Made by a program: the position numbers and the translations under genes | Origin: Alicyclobacillus sp. | GTDB lineage: Bacteria; Bacillota; Bacilli; Alicyclobacillales; Alicyclobacillaceae | DNA length: 64,000 nt | Assembly: GCA_023511295.1 (NCBI GenBank) | Contig: JAIMBT010000023.1 | Coordinates: 1 to 64,000, forward strand | Direction of reading: 5' to 3' | Shown: one piece after another, positions 44,474-53,243 of the stretch | Position numbering within the stretch: the stretch's first letter is position 1 | How the letters are laid out: each line of letters opens with the position of its first letter | Notes under the pieces: generated by a model | What the model was told of the DNA's origin: nothing | Database searches by the model: none | What the model saw: the letters and a program-made list of their open reading frames with translations, nothing else

Positions 44474-44685
44474 CTCCTTTCTCAAATCGGTAGAAATGAC
44501 GTGCGCGCGCAGGCCCCATACCAAGGTCGCGGAGCGCCGGGGACGCCCGAAGTCGCCGCATCTTGCGGCCCTTGTCTCTATGGCGGCAGGCAGGTCCCGC
44601 GGAAGCGGTTACCTGCCGGGCCGCAACCCCTCCTGCAACCGAATCGAACCGGCGCAGATGTCCCATCGTTCTCCCCTTTTTCATG
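44474..44685 (-). promoter_or_regulatory. Structured 5' leader of the symporter gene
   Basis: The minus-strand leader contains a nested stem (GGCAGGT with ACCTGCC at 44589-44617, enclosing CCGC and GCGG) and a second stem (GCCGC-AAGA-TGCGGC). I compared it with T-box, glycine and other common riboswitches and found no match to their core sequences. The rest of the gap up to 44967 shows no gene I would support. Confidence 0.35.
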
Positions 44686-44967
44686 AAATTCCGCTCATTG
44701 CTATCAGGGCATGAACTTTCGATGCAAGACTACCAGAGAGCGCCGAGATGGGTCAACTACAATTTTTATCGGTATAGTTGGATTTAGGGCGGTTGTGCGC
44801 GCCTCGACGAGGCGCGGACGCGCGGCGGAGCGGCTGCCCGGCTTGCAGACCGCGCCGATTCAGGCGCTCGATTCGAGATTCTTATGAGCGTGCGAGCGCG
44901 TTCATTCCAAAACGGCAAGATCTTCTCTACAATCGGACATAGTCCGCTCAGAAAGCGAGGGAACGTC

Positions 44968-45474
44968 GTGTCTCTATCCATCCGCCAGGCCCGTCCTGAA
45001 GAGATGCTGTCCATCCGATCCGCCCGCCTCCACGCCTACGAGCCGTACGCCGCCGTGCAGCCGGACAATTGGGAAGATCTCCGCCAGTCCATCCTGTCGA
45101 CGTCCGACCAAGACGAGAACGTGCTGGTGCTGGTCGCCGAAGTCGACCATCAGCTTGCGGGAAGCGTCGTTCTGTACCCCGCCCAACAGGACGCGTACGA
45201 CGGTCGCCTTGCGGCCTTGCCGTATCCGGAAATTCGCATGTTGGCGGTATCGGAAGGCTATCGCAAGCAAGGAATTGGGGAAGCGCTCGTCAAGGCCTGC
45301 GTGGAATGCGCACGGTCGCGAGGGGAGCACGCTGTTGGACTACACACCGGAAGCTTTATGGAAAGCGCCCTGCGCCTGTATTCACGTTTGGGCTTTCGCC
45401 GCGTACCAGAACTCGATTTCCACCCGACGCCAGATGTGACCGTCATGGCATTTCGCCTCAATCTCGCCGAATAG
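44968..45474 (+). CDS. GNAT-family N-acetyltransferase
   Basis: 168 residues. The acetyl-CoA binding motif A is visible as IRMLAVSEGYRKQGIGEALV (R/Q-x-x-G-x-G/A), and motif B near ALRLYSRLGFRRV. These enzymes acetylate amines of small molecules or proteins; the substrate is not predictable here. The GTG at 44968 follows GCGAGGGA; an in-frame ATG at 44884 would add 28 residues that match nothing in the family. Confidence 0.85.
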   Translation: MSLSIRQARPEEMLSIRSARLHAYEPYAAVQPDNWEDLRQSILSTSDQDENVLVLVAEVDHQLAGSVVLYPAQQDAYDGRLAALPYPEIRMLAVSEGYRKQGIGEALVKACVECARSRGEHAVGLHTGSFMESALRLYSRLGFRRVPELDFHPTPDVTVMAFRLNLAE

Positions 45475-45477
45475 CTG

Positions 45478-45539
45478 AACCTGGCCGCAACCCGACAGGC
45501 GCCCATCTGCGCGGGCGTCTGTGCGGTTGCGGCCAGGTT
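45478..45539. terminator. Strong hairpin after the acetyltransferase gene
   Basis: A perfect 15-bp outer stem (45478-45492 with 45525-45539) encloses a second inner stem (ACAGGCGCCC with GGGCGTCTGT). Only TTTC follows, so it is a weak intrinsic terminator by T-run but a very stable structure. Confidence 0.6.
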
Positions 45540-45662
45540 TCACGGCCCCTCACGAACGCCCCCATGACCTTGTGTAGATCCCCTCAAACTCCGTTCACAC
45601 TCTCTTCACAACTGCCGACTATACTCACTGCACACAGAGATCCACGACAGGGGGCCTGCAGA

Positions 45663-46865
45663 ATGAAGCGTGCGGGACAGGCGTTCGCAAGTGTGCTCGG
45701 CGTCGGCATGTTGACGGCAGCGGTAACCGGGTGTGCGCCGGAACATCCAACCGCGGCCGCACCGACACCCGTGACCTCGAAGACCATTCACCTGGCCGCA
45801 GCGGCGTCCGACGATGTGCCGGGCGCAACCGTTCGGGTACAGCCGCTCGACATGCATCACTTGAACGTCGATCTCAGCCACCACATCTACTACCAAGACA
45901 AGGTGGTGGTGGTGACGTTTCACGACATCTCGCCGCGGGTGTACTCCCCGTTTGTCATCACGCCGCAGCAGTTCTCGGCCGATTTGAACGCCATCCACGC
46001 GCACTTCAACGTCATCACGAACCAGCAGTTCATCGACTTTCTGAATCACCGCGGCACCGTCCCGCCGAATGCCGTGCTGCTCACGTTCGACGACGGTTAC
46101 CGCGACATGTACACCTACGCCCTGCCGGCGCTGGTGCAACACGAGATGCAGGGGACGTTTTTCGACATCGTCGGATCACTCGATTCGAAAATCCACGGCG
46201 AGTTTCTCAAGCCGTATCAGGTTCAGCAGATGGCCCATGACGGGATGGTGTTCGAGAGCCACACCTATCAATCGCACTACGAAGTGAAGGATGCCGCCGG
46301 CCAGCTCACTCCCGTTTTCGACACCAGGATTGTGGTCGACGGCAAGCTGGAGACGCCTGCACAGTATGTCCACCGCGTGTACACCGACTTCTACAAGGCG
46401 CGCACAGAACTCAGCCACCTGACCGGAGAGCCGGTGACCGAGTTTGCGTGGCCCTACGGATACGGTACCCCCATTGCGACCTACCTCGCGAATCGAGCCG
46501 GGTACCAGTACCTGTTCACGACCAACAACGGGTACGTGACGGCGTACTCGAATCGCGATTATCTGGATCGGATTGACATCGGCAAGCCCTTCATCACGCC
46601 TGCCGAGGCGGTGCAGGACATCATTGACACGGCAAATCCACCCACGCACTTCCACCGCTTGCTCCACCACCTGGAAACCGTCGGCCACGCGAGCCGGAAC
46701 GGCGACTGGAGCAGTGTCGGCAAGGTGAGTGCCAGGGGGTCGGGAGCGGGATCTGTCAAAGGCGGTTCGTCAAAGGCAGGAGCGAACACGACGACCCAGC
46801 AAAGCGCACCGAAGCTGCCGAGCCATTCGACGAACAGCACCACGCCAGGAACCAACAAGGTGTGA
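45663..46865 (+). CDS. Polysaccharide deacetylase (NodB domain) lipoprotein
   Basis: 400 residues. A signal peptide ends in the lipobox VTGC (C24), so the enzyme is tethered outside the membrane. The NodB motifs are D143-D144 in TFDDGYRD, H200 and H205 in SHTYQSH, and FAWPYGYGT. The arrangement, with HDISP near the start of the domain, resembles the IcaB/PgaB group that de-N-acetylates poly-N-acetylglucosamine. The C-terminal 50 residues are Ser/Gly/Thr-rich and probably unstructured. ATG 45663 follows AGGGGG. Long upstream extension of the frame overlaps the acetyltransferase gene and is not real. Substrate is inferred only at family level. Confidence 0.88.
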   Translation: MKRAGQAFASVLGVGMLTAAVTGCAPEHPTAAAPTPVTSKTIHLAAAASDDVPGATVRVQPLDMHHLNVDLSHHIYYQDKVVVVTFHDISPRVYSPFVITPQQFSADLNAIHAHFNVITNQQFIDFLNHRGTVPPNAVLLTFDDGYRDMYTYALPALVQHEMQGTFFDIVGSLDSKIHGEFLKPYQVQQMAHDGMVFESHTYQSHYEVKDAAGQLTPVFDTRIVVDGKLETPAQYVHRVYTDFYKARTELSHLTGEPVTEFAWPYGYGTPIATYLANRAGYQYLFTTNNGYVTAYSNRDYLDRIDIGKPFITPAEAVQDIIDTANPPTHFHRLLHHLETVGHASRNGDWSSVGKVSARGSGAGSVKGGSSKAGANTTTQQSAPKLPSHSTNSTTPGTNKV

Positions 46866-46905
46866 GGAGCGAACTGGAGATCAGAACTGGGTACCGAAGA
46901 AGAGG

Positions 46906-46931
46906 CGGCCCCAACAAAACGTTTGGGGCCG
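46906..46931 (+). terminator. Rho-independent terminator of the deacetylase gene
   Basis: Stem CGGCCCCAA (46906-46914) with TTGGGGCCG (46923-46931), followed by TCTGTGCATTTTT. It may also stop transcription arriving from the convergent lyase gene. Confidence 0.75.
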
Positions 46932-47026
46932 TCTGTGCATTTTTATTCGTGGCTACAATCCGGAATGCATCGGGGACGTACGTTTGAAACAGCCTTCCGA
47001 GCGCGACGCGCCGCACCTCTGATTTC

Positions 47027-47899
47027 TCATCCGTTTTCCGGCGAGGCGTATTGTGCCGCGAGCTGATCCCACACGTCAGCTCCAAACCGTCTAAACTTCT
47101 CTCGAATGGTAAACCCCTCCCGTAACGGTGGTAAGGTACCAGTTTTACGCACATGGGCGAGCGCGTCATCACACGCCGCCATCACTGTAGTCACCAGCAG
47201 GCCTGGGAGGATGGCCAATTTAAACCCACATCCTTCGGCATCGTCCAAGCTGATCATCGGCGTCTTGCCTCCCTGAGCAAGGTTCAACACGCACGGAGCA
47301 TGGACGCGACGCGGAATGTCCCTAATTTCGTCGACACTTTGTGGAGCTTCAACGAATATCAGGTCGGCGCCAGCATCTGCTGCCGCGTTTGCCCGCCTGA
47401 TAGCCTCCTCAAAGCCCAGAACCGCCCGTGCGTCGGTTCGGGCGATGACGACAAACGAGGGATCCAATCGTTCGTGCACAGCGGCGCGAATCTTTGCAAG
47501 AAAGTTTTCAATGCCAACGACCTGCTTGTTATCTAAGTGCCCACATTTCTTTGGAAACGATTGATCTTCGATGTGGACACCCGCAATGCCATGCTTTTCG
47601 TACTCGCGAACGGCGCGGATGACGTTCAGCTCGTTGCCATACCCGGTGTCGGCGTCGGCAATGACAGGAATGTTGACAGCCCCCGCAATCCGCGCCGCAT
47701 TTTGGACCATCTCGGTCATCGTCAGCAGTCCATAGTCAGGTAACCCTGCCAGGCTCATGGATGTGCCCGCCCCGGTCATGTAGACCGCAGGGAAGCCGGC
47801 CTGTTCAATTACTTTAGCCGTGATACAGTCGTAGGCTCCAGGTGCTACGATGAGTCCTTGTTGCGATAGAAGCGAGCGGAGCTCGAACGATCGGTTCAA
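47027..47899 (-). CDS. Isocitrate lyase / PEP mutase family lyase
   Basis: 290 residues, the length of 2-methylisocitrate lyase, oxaloacetate decarboxylase and 2,3-dimethylmalate lyase. The catalytic loop EDQSFPKKCGHL contains the KKCGH signature, and ADADTGYGN is the metal-binding segment. These enzymes cleave 2-hydroxy acids to pyruvate or succinate plus a second acid. The start is a TTG (47897-47899) preceded by AAGGCGG; the nearby ATG is out of frame. It is the last gene after the MFS transporter. No prpC or prpD lies near, so a 2-methylcitrate role is not supported; a branched C5-C6 hydroxy acid is more likely given the neighbours. Confidence 0.85.
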   Translation of the reverse strand: MNRSFELRSLLSQQGLIVAPGAYDCITAKVIEQAGFPAVYMTGAGTSMSLAGLPDYGLLTMTEMVQNAARIAGAVNIPVIADADTGYGNELNVIRAVREYEKHGIAGVHIEDQSFPKKCGHLDNKQVVGIENFLAKIRAAVHERLDPSFVVIARTDARAVLGFEEAIRRANAAADAGADLIFVEAPQSVDEIRDIPRRVHAPCVLNLAQGGKTPMISLDDAEGCGFKLAILPGLLVTTVMAACDDALAHVRKTGTLPPLREGFTIREKFRRFGADVWDQLAAQYASPENG

Positions 47900-48001
47900 C
47901 GTGCATTCCGCCTTTCTGTGTCAATCCTTTTGCAGGCGGCGACAAATGCGGGGCGGAGGTCCCAAATTGCCAACCGTCTGATGGCTTCGCATCACATTCG
48001 G

Positions 48002-49408
48002 TCACCCGACAAACGTCGTGTCCTCGCCGAGAACCCCTGCAATTTCGGACTTCGCAATCTCCTCTAAGCTCTGTTGCTTAGTCTCGTGCCCAAGGAGCAA
48101 GATGAACAGTCCCATGATGAGATAGAGAATGAACGCAAACCAAAATACCGATCTCGGTCCCACATTTGCGTACAAATACGCGATGATGTACGGCGAGACA
48201 ATGGTCGCGCCTCGCCCAAACGCATTCGCGAGTGAAGAACCTGCCATCCGAACGGACGTTGGAAACAGTTCTGGAATATAGCTGGCCGTCGTGACGGCAA
48301 TCAGGATGTTGCCCCCCATAATGAAGAGGAAGCCAATCAACATAATCATGGCCGGCGAGGACGAATAGCCATACAAGATTCCGAGAATGGCCAGAACAAC
48401 TGACAAGACCACTAACGTCTTCTTGCGACCAACGCGATCACTGAGCCAAGCCGCCAGTGCATTACCGGGAATGGCTCCTAACATAATTACGAATGAAAAT
48501 GTGAAACTTTTCACAACGGAGATCCCTTGTTTTACGAAGAACGTCGGTATCCAAGACGCGAACGTATACCACGTCACGAGAGACAGAACAGAGATCACTA
48601 TGGTGAGAATTGTCACTCGTCGAACTCCAGGTGACCACAGCGAGATAGCGGGTCCCAGATTGCCTGTTGCGCCTTCCCTCTGCGCAGCTTCTGCTTGCCC
48701 AAAGACCCTGCCTGCCCCGGCTAGAGCCGTCGTCGACCCGCCGAACTGCGCGAGCACCCTCTCGGCCTCTTCACGGCGGCCTTTTGACTCGAGCCAACGT
48801 GGGGATTCGGGGAGTAATCGGAACTGGAAGAGCCAAACCACGATCGCCCCGAGGCCTGATATCCAGAACAGAACACGCCATCCATAGTGCGGGATGAGGG
48901 TCAGGGCAAGAAGCGCGGATACCGGTTGCGAGAGATTGATCACAAAAGACATGGCACTCGTCCAGAAACCGCGCGATTTTTTTGGAACAAATTCAACCCA
49001 TAGCCCATAGCTCGTGACAATGACTGTACCGAGGCCGATGCCTGCAATGAACCGAAACCACAGCAGGGCTTGGAAAGAAGAGACGATGGCACAGACGACA
49101 GTTGCAAGACCATAGACAAGCAGCGAGTACTTTGCCGTAAACGAGCGTCCCAGTCGATCTCCAAGGAATGCCGCGCTCAGTGCACCGATCAGGAGCCCGA
49201 AGAACGTCATGGAAATAAACGTGGCGTTCCCACCGATACTGGAGAACTTCGACGCCAACATTGCTGCCAGAACGGATCCTGCCAGGTAGATATCGAATCC
49301 GTCGAAGAACCCGCCGCCAGCCAACATGCCAAATATGGAGGCGTGGCGACGACCCATTTTCAGTCCGTCCAAGCGGTCGCCAGCTCTTGCATCTTGTGGA
49401 GCGGACAT
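48002..49408 (-). CDS. MFS transporter, aromatic/organic acid or sugar:proton symporter type
   Basis: 468 residues with twelve predicted helices. Family motifs are GGGFFDGFDIYLAG in helix 1, GDRLGRSF between helices 2 and 3, LPESPRWL after helix 6, SDRVGRKKT, and PELFPTSVRMAG. This combination marks the sugar-porter/AAHS-like group. GAGGAGG lies before the ATG. It sits between the CoA-transferase and lyase genes, so it probably imports the organic acid they degrade. Confidence 0.87.
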   Translation of the reverse strand: MSAPQDARAGDRLDGLKMGRRHASIFGMLAGGGFFDGFDIYLAGSVLAAMLASKFSSIGGNATFISMTFFGLLIGALSAAFLGDRLGRSFTAKYSLLVYGLATVVCAIVSSFQALLWFRFIAGIGLGTVIVTSYGLWVEFVPKKSRGFWTSAMSFVINLSQPVSALLALTLIPHYGWRVLFWISGLGAIVVWLFQFRLLPESPRWLESKGRREEAERVLAQFGGSTTALAGAGRVFGQAEAAQREGATGNLGPAISLWSPGVRRVTILTIVISVLSLVTWYTFASWIPTFFVKQGISVVKSFTFSFVIMLGAIPGNALAAWLSDRVGRKKTLVVLSVVLAILGILYGYSSSPAMIMLIGFLFIMGGNILIAVTTASYIPELFPTSVRMAGSSLANAFGRGATIVSPYIIAYLYANVGPRSVFWFAFILYLIMGLFILLLGHETKQQSLEEIAKSEIAGVLGEDTTFVG

Positions 49409-49538
49409 ACTTTAACCTCCTCACAATCTCTTGTTTCGGGTAGAAAGATCAGCTGACATCACGCGCTGTCCACGCATCATGACAACGCTTTCCCAAATGT
49501 GTATTCAGGAACCACCCTCTGGCCGGTGAACACACCAG

Positions 49539-50747
49539 TTAAATTACCCCCTGCTCTCGCAGCGCATTGAGACGCGCCTCGGTATAACCGAGTAACCCCT
49601 GGTAAACCTCTCGGTTATGGGCCCCAAGCGTATGCGCACCGGCCCAGCGTATCCTCCCCGGCGTTCGGCCGAGTTTGGGAACCACCGCAGGCATCGGGAA
49701 ATCCCCTAGGATCGGATGCGGCACCGTGACAATCATTTCTCTTGCTTGGTAGTGCGGATCGTTCAAAATGTCCTTTACACTGTATATCCGCCCAGATGGA
49801 ACCCCGTGACGTTCCAAAATCTCCAGACACTTTTCCGCGTCCAACGTCTTTGTCCACTCGGCAATCCGATGATCGAGCACGCCCATGTTGCGACCGCGCG
49901 CCTCATGTGTCATGAACCTCGGGTCATCGGCGAGTTCAGGTTCTCCCATGGCGGCACACAACCGACGAAACACCGTATCGGCATTGGCACCAATTACGAT
50001 GTAAGTCGCATCCCTGGTTGGGTAGATGTTGGATGGTGCAACGCCTGGAATCTCGTTGCCCATGCGCTCGCGTACGTATCCAGCTAGGATGTAATCTGGC
50101 ACCAAACTCTCCATCGTTGAGAAGACCGCTTCATAGATAGCCGTATCCACCACCTGCCCGAGTCGCGACCGAGATCGCTCGTGCAAGGCGGTCAGGCACC
50201 CGATTGTTGCGTATAGGGCAGCCAGTTGATCTCCAATGCTAATTCCAATACGTGCTGGCGGTCGATCTGGAAAGCCCATGACATAACGAAGGCCGCCCAT
50301 TGCTTCCCCCACACTACCAAAACCAGCGCGTTCGCGATAAGGACCACTTTGACCAAATCCAGATGTACGAACCATAATGAGACCGGGGTTCCTTTCAGAC
50401 AATTTTTCATAAGACAGTCCCCAGTTCTCCATCGTGCCAGGGCGAAAGTTCTCGATGATAATATCGGCCTTTGCGGCCAGTTCACGAAACACAGCCTGGC
50501 CTTCCTCAACGCGCAAGTTCAACGTAACCGATTTCTTGTTACGCGACTGGATGGGCCACCACAACCCGTGCCCATCCTTCTCCTTGCCCCACCTTCGCAG
50601 CGGGTCCGGACGGTCGGGTGGCTCGATTTTGATTACCTCCGCCCCAAAGTCCGCGAGCAAGCGACCGGTGAACGGCCCCGCCAGGAGCGTTCCCACCTCC
50701 AATACACGGACGTCATCGAATGCAAGTGACTCGGTCATTTGTGACAT
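49539..50747 (-). CDS. CaiB/BaiF family (class III) CoA-transferase
   Basis: 402 residues. These enzymes move CoA between carboxylic acids. The N-terminal VLEVGTLLAGPFTGRLLADFG segment, ENFRPGTMENWGL and the catalytic aspartate in QVVDTAIYEA are all present. The ATG at 50745-50747 follows AGGGGTG; the frame extends three codons upstream to a GTG. It is divergent from the GntR regulator, whose palindrome lies in the shared gap. With the HMG-CoA lyase-family gene it would make and cleave a 3-hydroxyacyl-CoA. Confidence 0.87.
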   Translation of the reverse strand: MSQMTESLAFDDVRVLEVGTLLAGPFTGRLLADFGAEVIKIEPPDRPDPLRRWGKEKDGHGLWWPIQSRNKKSVTLNLRVEEGQAVFRELAAKADIIIENFRPGTMENWGLSYEKLSERNPGLIMVRTSGFGQSGPYRERAGFGSVGEAMGGLRYVMGFPDRPPARIGISIGDQLAALYATIGCLTALHERSRSRLGQVVDTAIYEAVFSTMESLVPDYILAGYVRERMGNEIPGVAPSNIYPTRDATYIVIGANADTVFRRLCAAMGEPELADDPRFMTHEARGRNMGVLDHRIAEWTKTLDAEKCLEILERHGVPSGRIYSVKDILNDPHYQAREMIVTVPHPILGDFPMPAVVPKLGRTPGRIRWAGAHTLGAHNREVYQGLLGYTEARLNALREQGVI

Positions 50748-50799
50748 CGCTTTCACCCCTAGTTGCTGACCTGTGGTACAATCATCTCACCACTCGTTA

Positions 50800-50814
50800 T
50801 TGTATGCAATACAA
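50800..50814. promoter_or_regulatory. Probable GntR operator
   Basis: TTGTATGCAATACAA: perfect 6-base arms around GCA. It lies in the divergent gap between the CoA-transferase and GntR genes. A second, partial copy (TTGTATGCAATTC, 50916-50928) overlaps the GntR start. Confidence 0.6.
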
Positions 50815-50919
50815 ATTTTCTTTCAAAACAAAACACGAAGTTTCTACGTGAAATCCGTCGACCTTTGGCGTTTTTCAACGCACGCATCGATCTCTAGTCG
50901 ATTTCAATTCCATTTTTGT

Positions 50920-51624
50920 ATGCAATTCGGCGGGGGGGCGGTCGCTATCGACGTGTATGAAGCTGTCAAGACTTCGATTGTACAGGGTGAATTGCTACCT
51001 GGGCAGCGCCTGACTGAAGAGTTCCTATCTAACACGCTTGGCGTCAGCAGAACACCTGTCCGTGAGGCAATGAAACGCCTTGAAGCGGACGGACTGGTAA
51101 CCCCCATCAAGCGCCGGGGAGTCGTCGTTCGGAGCTTTACGCGGGAAGACGTGCAACAGATATACGACATCCGAGCCCTTTTGGAGGGCTTTGCGGCCGG
51201 ACACGCCGCGCTCCATAGAACCGACGAGCAATTGGGACAGATGCACCATGCCGTTAGCCAGTACGAACGGTGTCTAACCGCGCGTATTCACCGGCGACAG
51301 CACGTACATGACATCATGCGCTGCAACAACCTCTTCCACCAGCTCATTCATGCCAGTGCTCACAACCCGCACCTTACATTCATGATTGGGAAGGTGATCG
51401 TCCTGCCACTCGTCTTCCGATCATTCTACTGGTACAACACCTTAGAAATTGCAGGTTCGCTAGAAGAACACAAGCACATCCTCCGTGCCATTGCTTGTCA
51501 GGACGTCGAGTGGGCGACCGCGGCGATGCGTAGCCACATTTACCGCGGACGGGACCATGTTCTCGCCCATATTTCAGATCTGGCGACATCGATAACCGAC
51601 GCACCCCTAAAGCCCGGGGAGTGA
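50920..51624 (+). CDS. GntR-family regulator, FCD type
   Basis: 234 residues with a winged helix (VYEAVKTSIVQGELLPG, then VSRTPVREAMKRLEADGLV) and an all-helical FCD ligand domain, which in many members binds a metal and an organic acid (likely ligands in DIRALLEGFAA, NNLFHQLIH and EHKHILRAI). The start is uncertain. The ATG at 50920 lies inside a partial operator copy and has no clear ribosome site; a GTG at 50953 follows a G-run and would leave only the helix itself. It probably controls the divergent CoA-transferase genes and the downstream lyase, which begins 13 bases after its stop. Confidence 0.82.
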   Translation: MQFGGGAVAIDVYEAVKTSIVQGELLPGQRLTEEFLSNTLGVSRTPVREAMKRLEADGLVTPIKRRGVVVRSFTREDVQQIYDIRALLEGFAAGHAALHRTDEQLGQMHHAVSQYERCLTARIHRRQHVHDIMRCNNLFHQLIHASAHNPHLTFMIGKVIVLPLVFRSFYWYNTLEIAGSLEEHKHILRAIACQDVEWATAAMRSHIYRGRDHVLAHISDLATSITDAPLKPGE

Positions 51625-51637
51625 GGAGGAACTTCAC

Positions 51638-52576
51638 GTGATTCAAATTATCGAAGTCGGGCCGCGTGACGGCCTTCAGAACGAGAAAAAGTGTCTGTCT
51701 CCTGAAGACCGCGCCGCATTCATCCAGCGCTTAGTGGATTCAGGGATTCGTACGGTGGAAGCCGTGTCGTTCGTGAATTCAAAGGTGGTTCCCCAGATGG
51801 CTCTGGCTGAGGAAGTACTGGCACAGGTTCCACACCGAAGCCAAGTGGAGTACGCGGGATTGGTGCTCAGCCGCTCCGGTGCAGAGCGTGCGCTTCGATG
51901 CAATGTGGACGTCGTCCACGTCGCGATGGCAACCAGCGACACCTTCAACAGAAAGAATGTACGCCGTTCCGTACAGAGGTCTGTGGAGGAGATCCAGCAG
52001 ATCATTACCGACGTTCGCTCGGCAGGGCTTCCTGTTGTGGTCTGTCTCGGAACTGCGTTTGGTTGCCCGTTCGAAGGGGACATTGCATTGGATCACGTGC
52101 TTGGAATTGCCGAACAATTCCTTGAGGCCGGATGCACTGGAATAACTCTCGCCGATACCGTCGGCGTCGCAAACCCCGCACAAGTTGCTGATTACGTACG
52201 CAGCTTCTTTGAACGCTTTGGCTCACGTACGTCTCTCGGCCTGCATTTTCACAACACCCGGGGTCTAGGAATCGCGAATGTGTATGCCGGCTATCTCGCC
52301 GGAGTCGAGCGTTTCGACACGTCCATCGGCGGACTCGGCGGTTGCCCCTTTGCACCGAAGGCGGTCGGCAACGTGTGTACCGAGGATGTTGTCCACATGT
52401 TCCAGGAGATGGGACTTGACATTGCAATCGACCTCGAACGACTCATTGCAACGTCAAATTGGATTGAAGGTGTACTCGGACACGAATTGGACGGCAAGGT
52501 CATGAAGGCTGGACCCGTATACCATGGTGACCGACGGCACCAATGCGAACGGCATGGGACAAACAGCGATGTGTGA
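51638..52576 (+). CDS. HMG-CoA lyase family enzyme
   Basis: 312 residues. The DRE-TIM barrel starts with EVGPRDGLQNE, which holds the catalytic arginine and the metal aspartate. HFHNTRGLG supplies metal histidines, with Asn where most members have Asp. GLGGCPFAPKAVGN is the HMG-CoA lyase signature with its catalytic Cys. GTG 51638 follows GAGGAGG. The enzyme would cleave 3-hydroxy-3-methylglutaryl-CoA, or a near relative such as a citramalyl-type CoA ester, to acetyl-CoA or acetoacetate/pyruvate. The C-terminus after KVMKAG is short and Arg/His-rich, unlike the family. Confidence 0.87.
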   Translation: MIQIIEVGPRDGLQNEKKCLSPEDRAAFIQRLVDSGIRTVEAVSFVNSKVVPQMALAEEVLAQVPHRSQVEYAGLVLSRSGAERALRCNVDVVHVAMATSDTFNRKNVRRSVQRSVEEIQQIITDVRSAGLPVVVCLGTAFGCPFEGDIALDHVLGIAEQFLEAGCTGITLADTVGVANPAQVADYVRSFFERFGSRTSLGLHFHNTRGLGIANVYAGYLAGVERFDTSIGGLGGCPFAPKAVGNVCTEDVVHMFQEMGLDIAIDLERLIATSNWIEGVLGHELDGKVMKAGPVYHGDRRHQCERHGTNSDV

Positions 52577-52793
52577 CTCGGAGTGAGACTGCTGTAATAC
52601 CATCCTCGGAATCGCATATGCCATCTGGAAAGAAGGACGCCCTATCGTTGAACGTAGAATATGAGGCAATCGCGCTGCGGACCTGTTGGTGTCCGCGATC
52701 CCTGGCAGGGAGCTTCCAAAACACCCCTGTCGACCCCATCAGACACCCTTCATACCTTTTAGACGTAAAAATCTTACCTGTTCAAGTGGCGGG

Positions 52794-52820
52794 CATGCCC
52801 ATGAGGGGCGTATGGGCATG
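52794..52820. terminator. Possible terminator hairpin
   Basis: CATGCCCAT (52794-52802) and ATGGGCATG (52812-52820) form a perfect 9-bp stem; TTCCCCTT follows. It lies 218 bases after the HMG-CoA lyase gene. A smaller stem (GCGGAC/GTCCGC) sits at 52677-52696. Apart from these and the pseudogene below, the 667-base gap 52577-53243 shows nothing I recognise. Confidence 0.4.
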
Positions 52821-52964
52821 TTCCCCTTCCATGAGGCTCGAGGCATCCGAAGCAACCGTCCCGCAAGGCAGTGTGCAGCCAAACTAGACGACTCGCTCGA
52901 ACCTGCCAGCTACGTAGGACGCTGCGCCCTCGTATCATCGGCCCCTCCCACGGGCGGCTTACCC

Positions 52965-53159
52965 TCACCCCACCCGCACCGTCTCATTTTCCAAATACCA
53001 CTGGTACACACTCTCGATTCCCTCTCGTAGCCCAATCCTTGGTGCCCACCCGAGCGCGCGCAACTTCGAGACATCGAGCAGCTTTCTTGGTGTACCGTCC
53101 GGTTTCGTCGTGTCGAATGCGATAGCTCTACCGGCGTCATATCGAGACAGGGCTCGAAC
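52965..53159 (-). pseudogene. C-terminal remnant of GDP-L-fucose synthase (NAD-dependent epimerase family)
   Basis: The 64-residue open stretch contains [31 protein letters not shown] and [13 protein letters not shown], the characteristic end of Fcl/WcaG-type GDP-L-fucose synthase, with a proper stop at 52965-52967. An in-frame stop lies just upstream of 53159 and nothing of the Rossmann fold or active site is present. A whole enzyme is about 310 residues, so about four fifths is missing. It lies on the same strand as, and just after, the operon that contains L-fucose isomerase. Confidence 0.75.
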
Positions 53160-53243
53160 CTAGACGCCCTGTGAGGGTGTGACGCAGGCAGTGCGTACCC
53201 GGGGGCCTTTGCCCCTAACTGCTCGAGGCCAGAGTCCCTCGAC

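Noticed and set aside
44340-44684. A small protein in the symporter leader
   Set aside because: Sequence is Arg-rich without a recognisable domain; the leader's paired stems explain the region better.
44474-44685. T-box or glycine riboswitch before the symporter
   Set aside because: The T-box AGGGTGGNACCGCG core is absent; only a loosely similar GGTAACCGC is present, and no tandem glycine cores are seen.
47027-47899. 2-methylcitrate cycle lyase (prpB)
   Set aside because: The family fits, but no prpC or prpD is nearby and the neighbours point to a CoA-transferase/HMG-lyase pathway.
53131-53243. A tRNA suggested by GGTTCGAGCCC
   Set aside because: The flanking bases do not form a five-pair T arm and no cloverleaf can be drawn.
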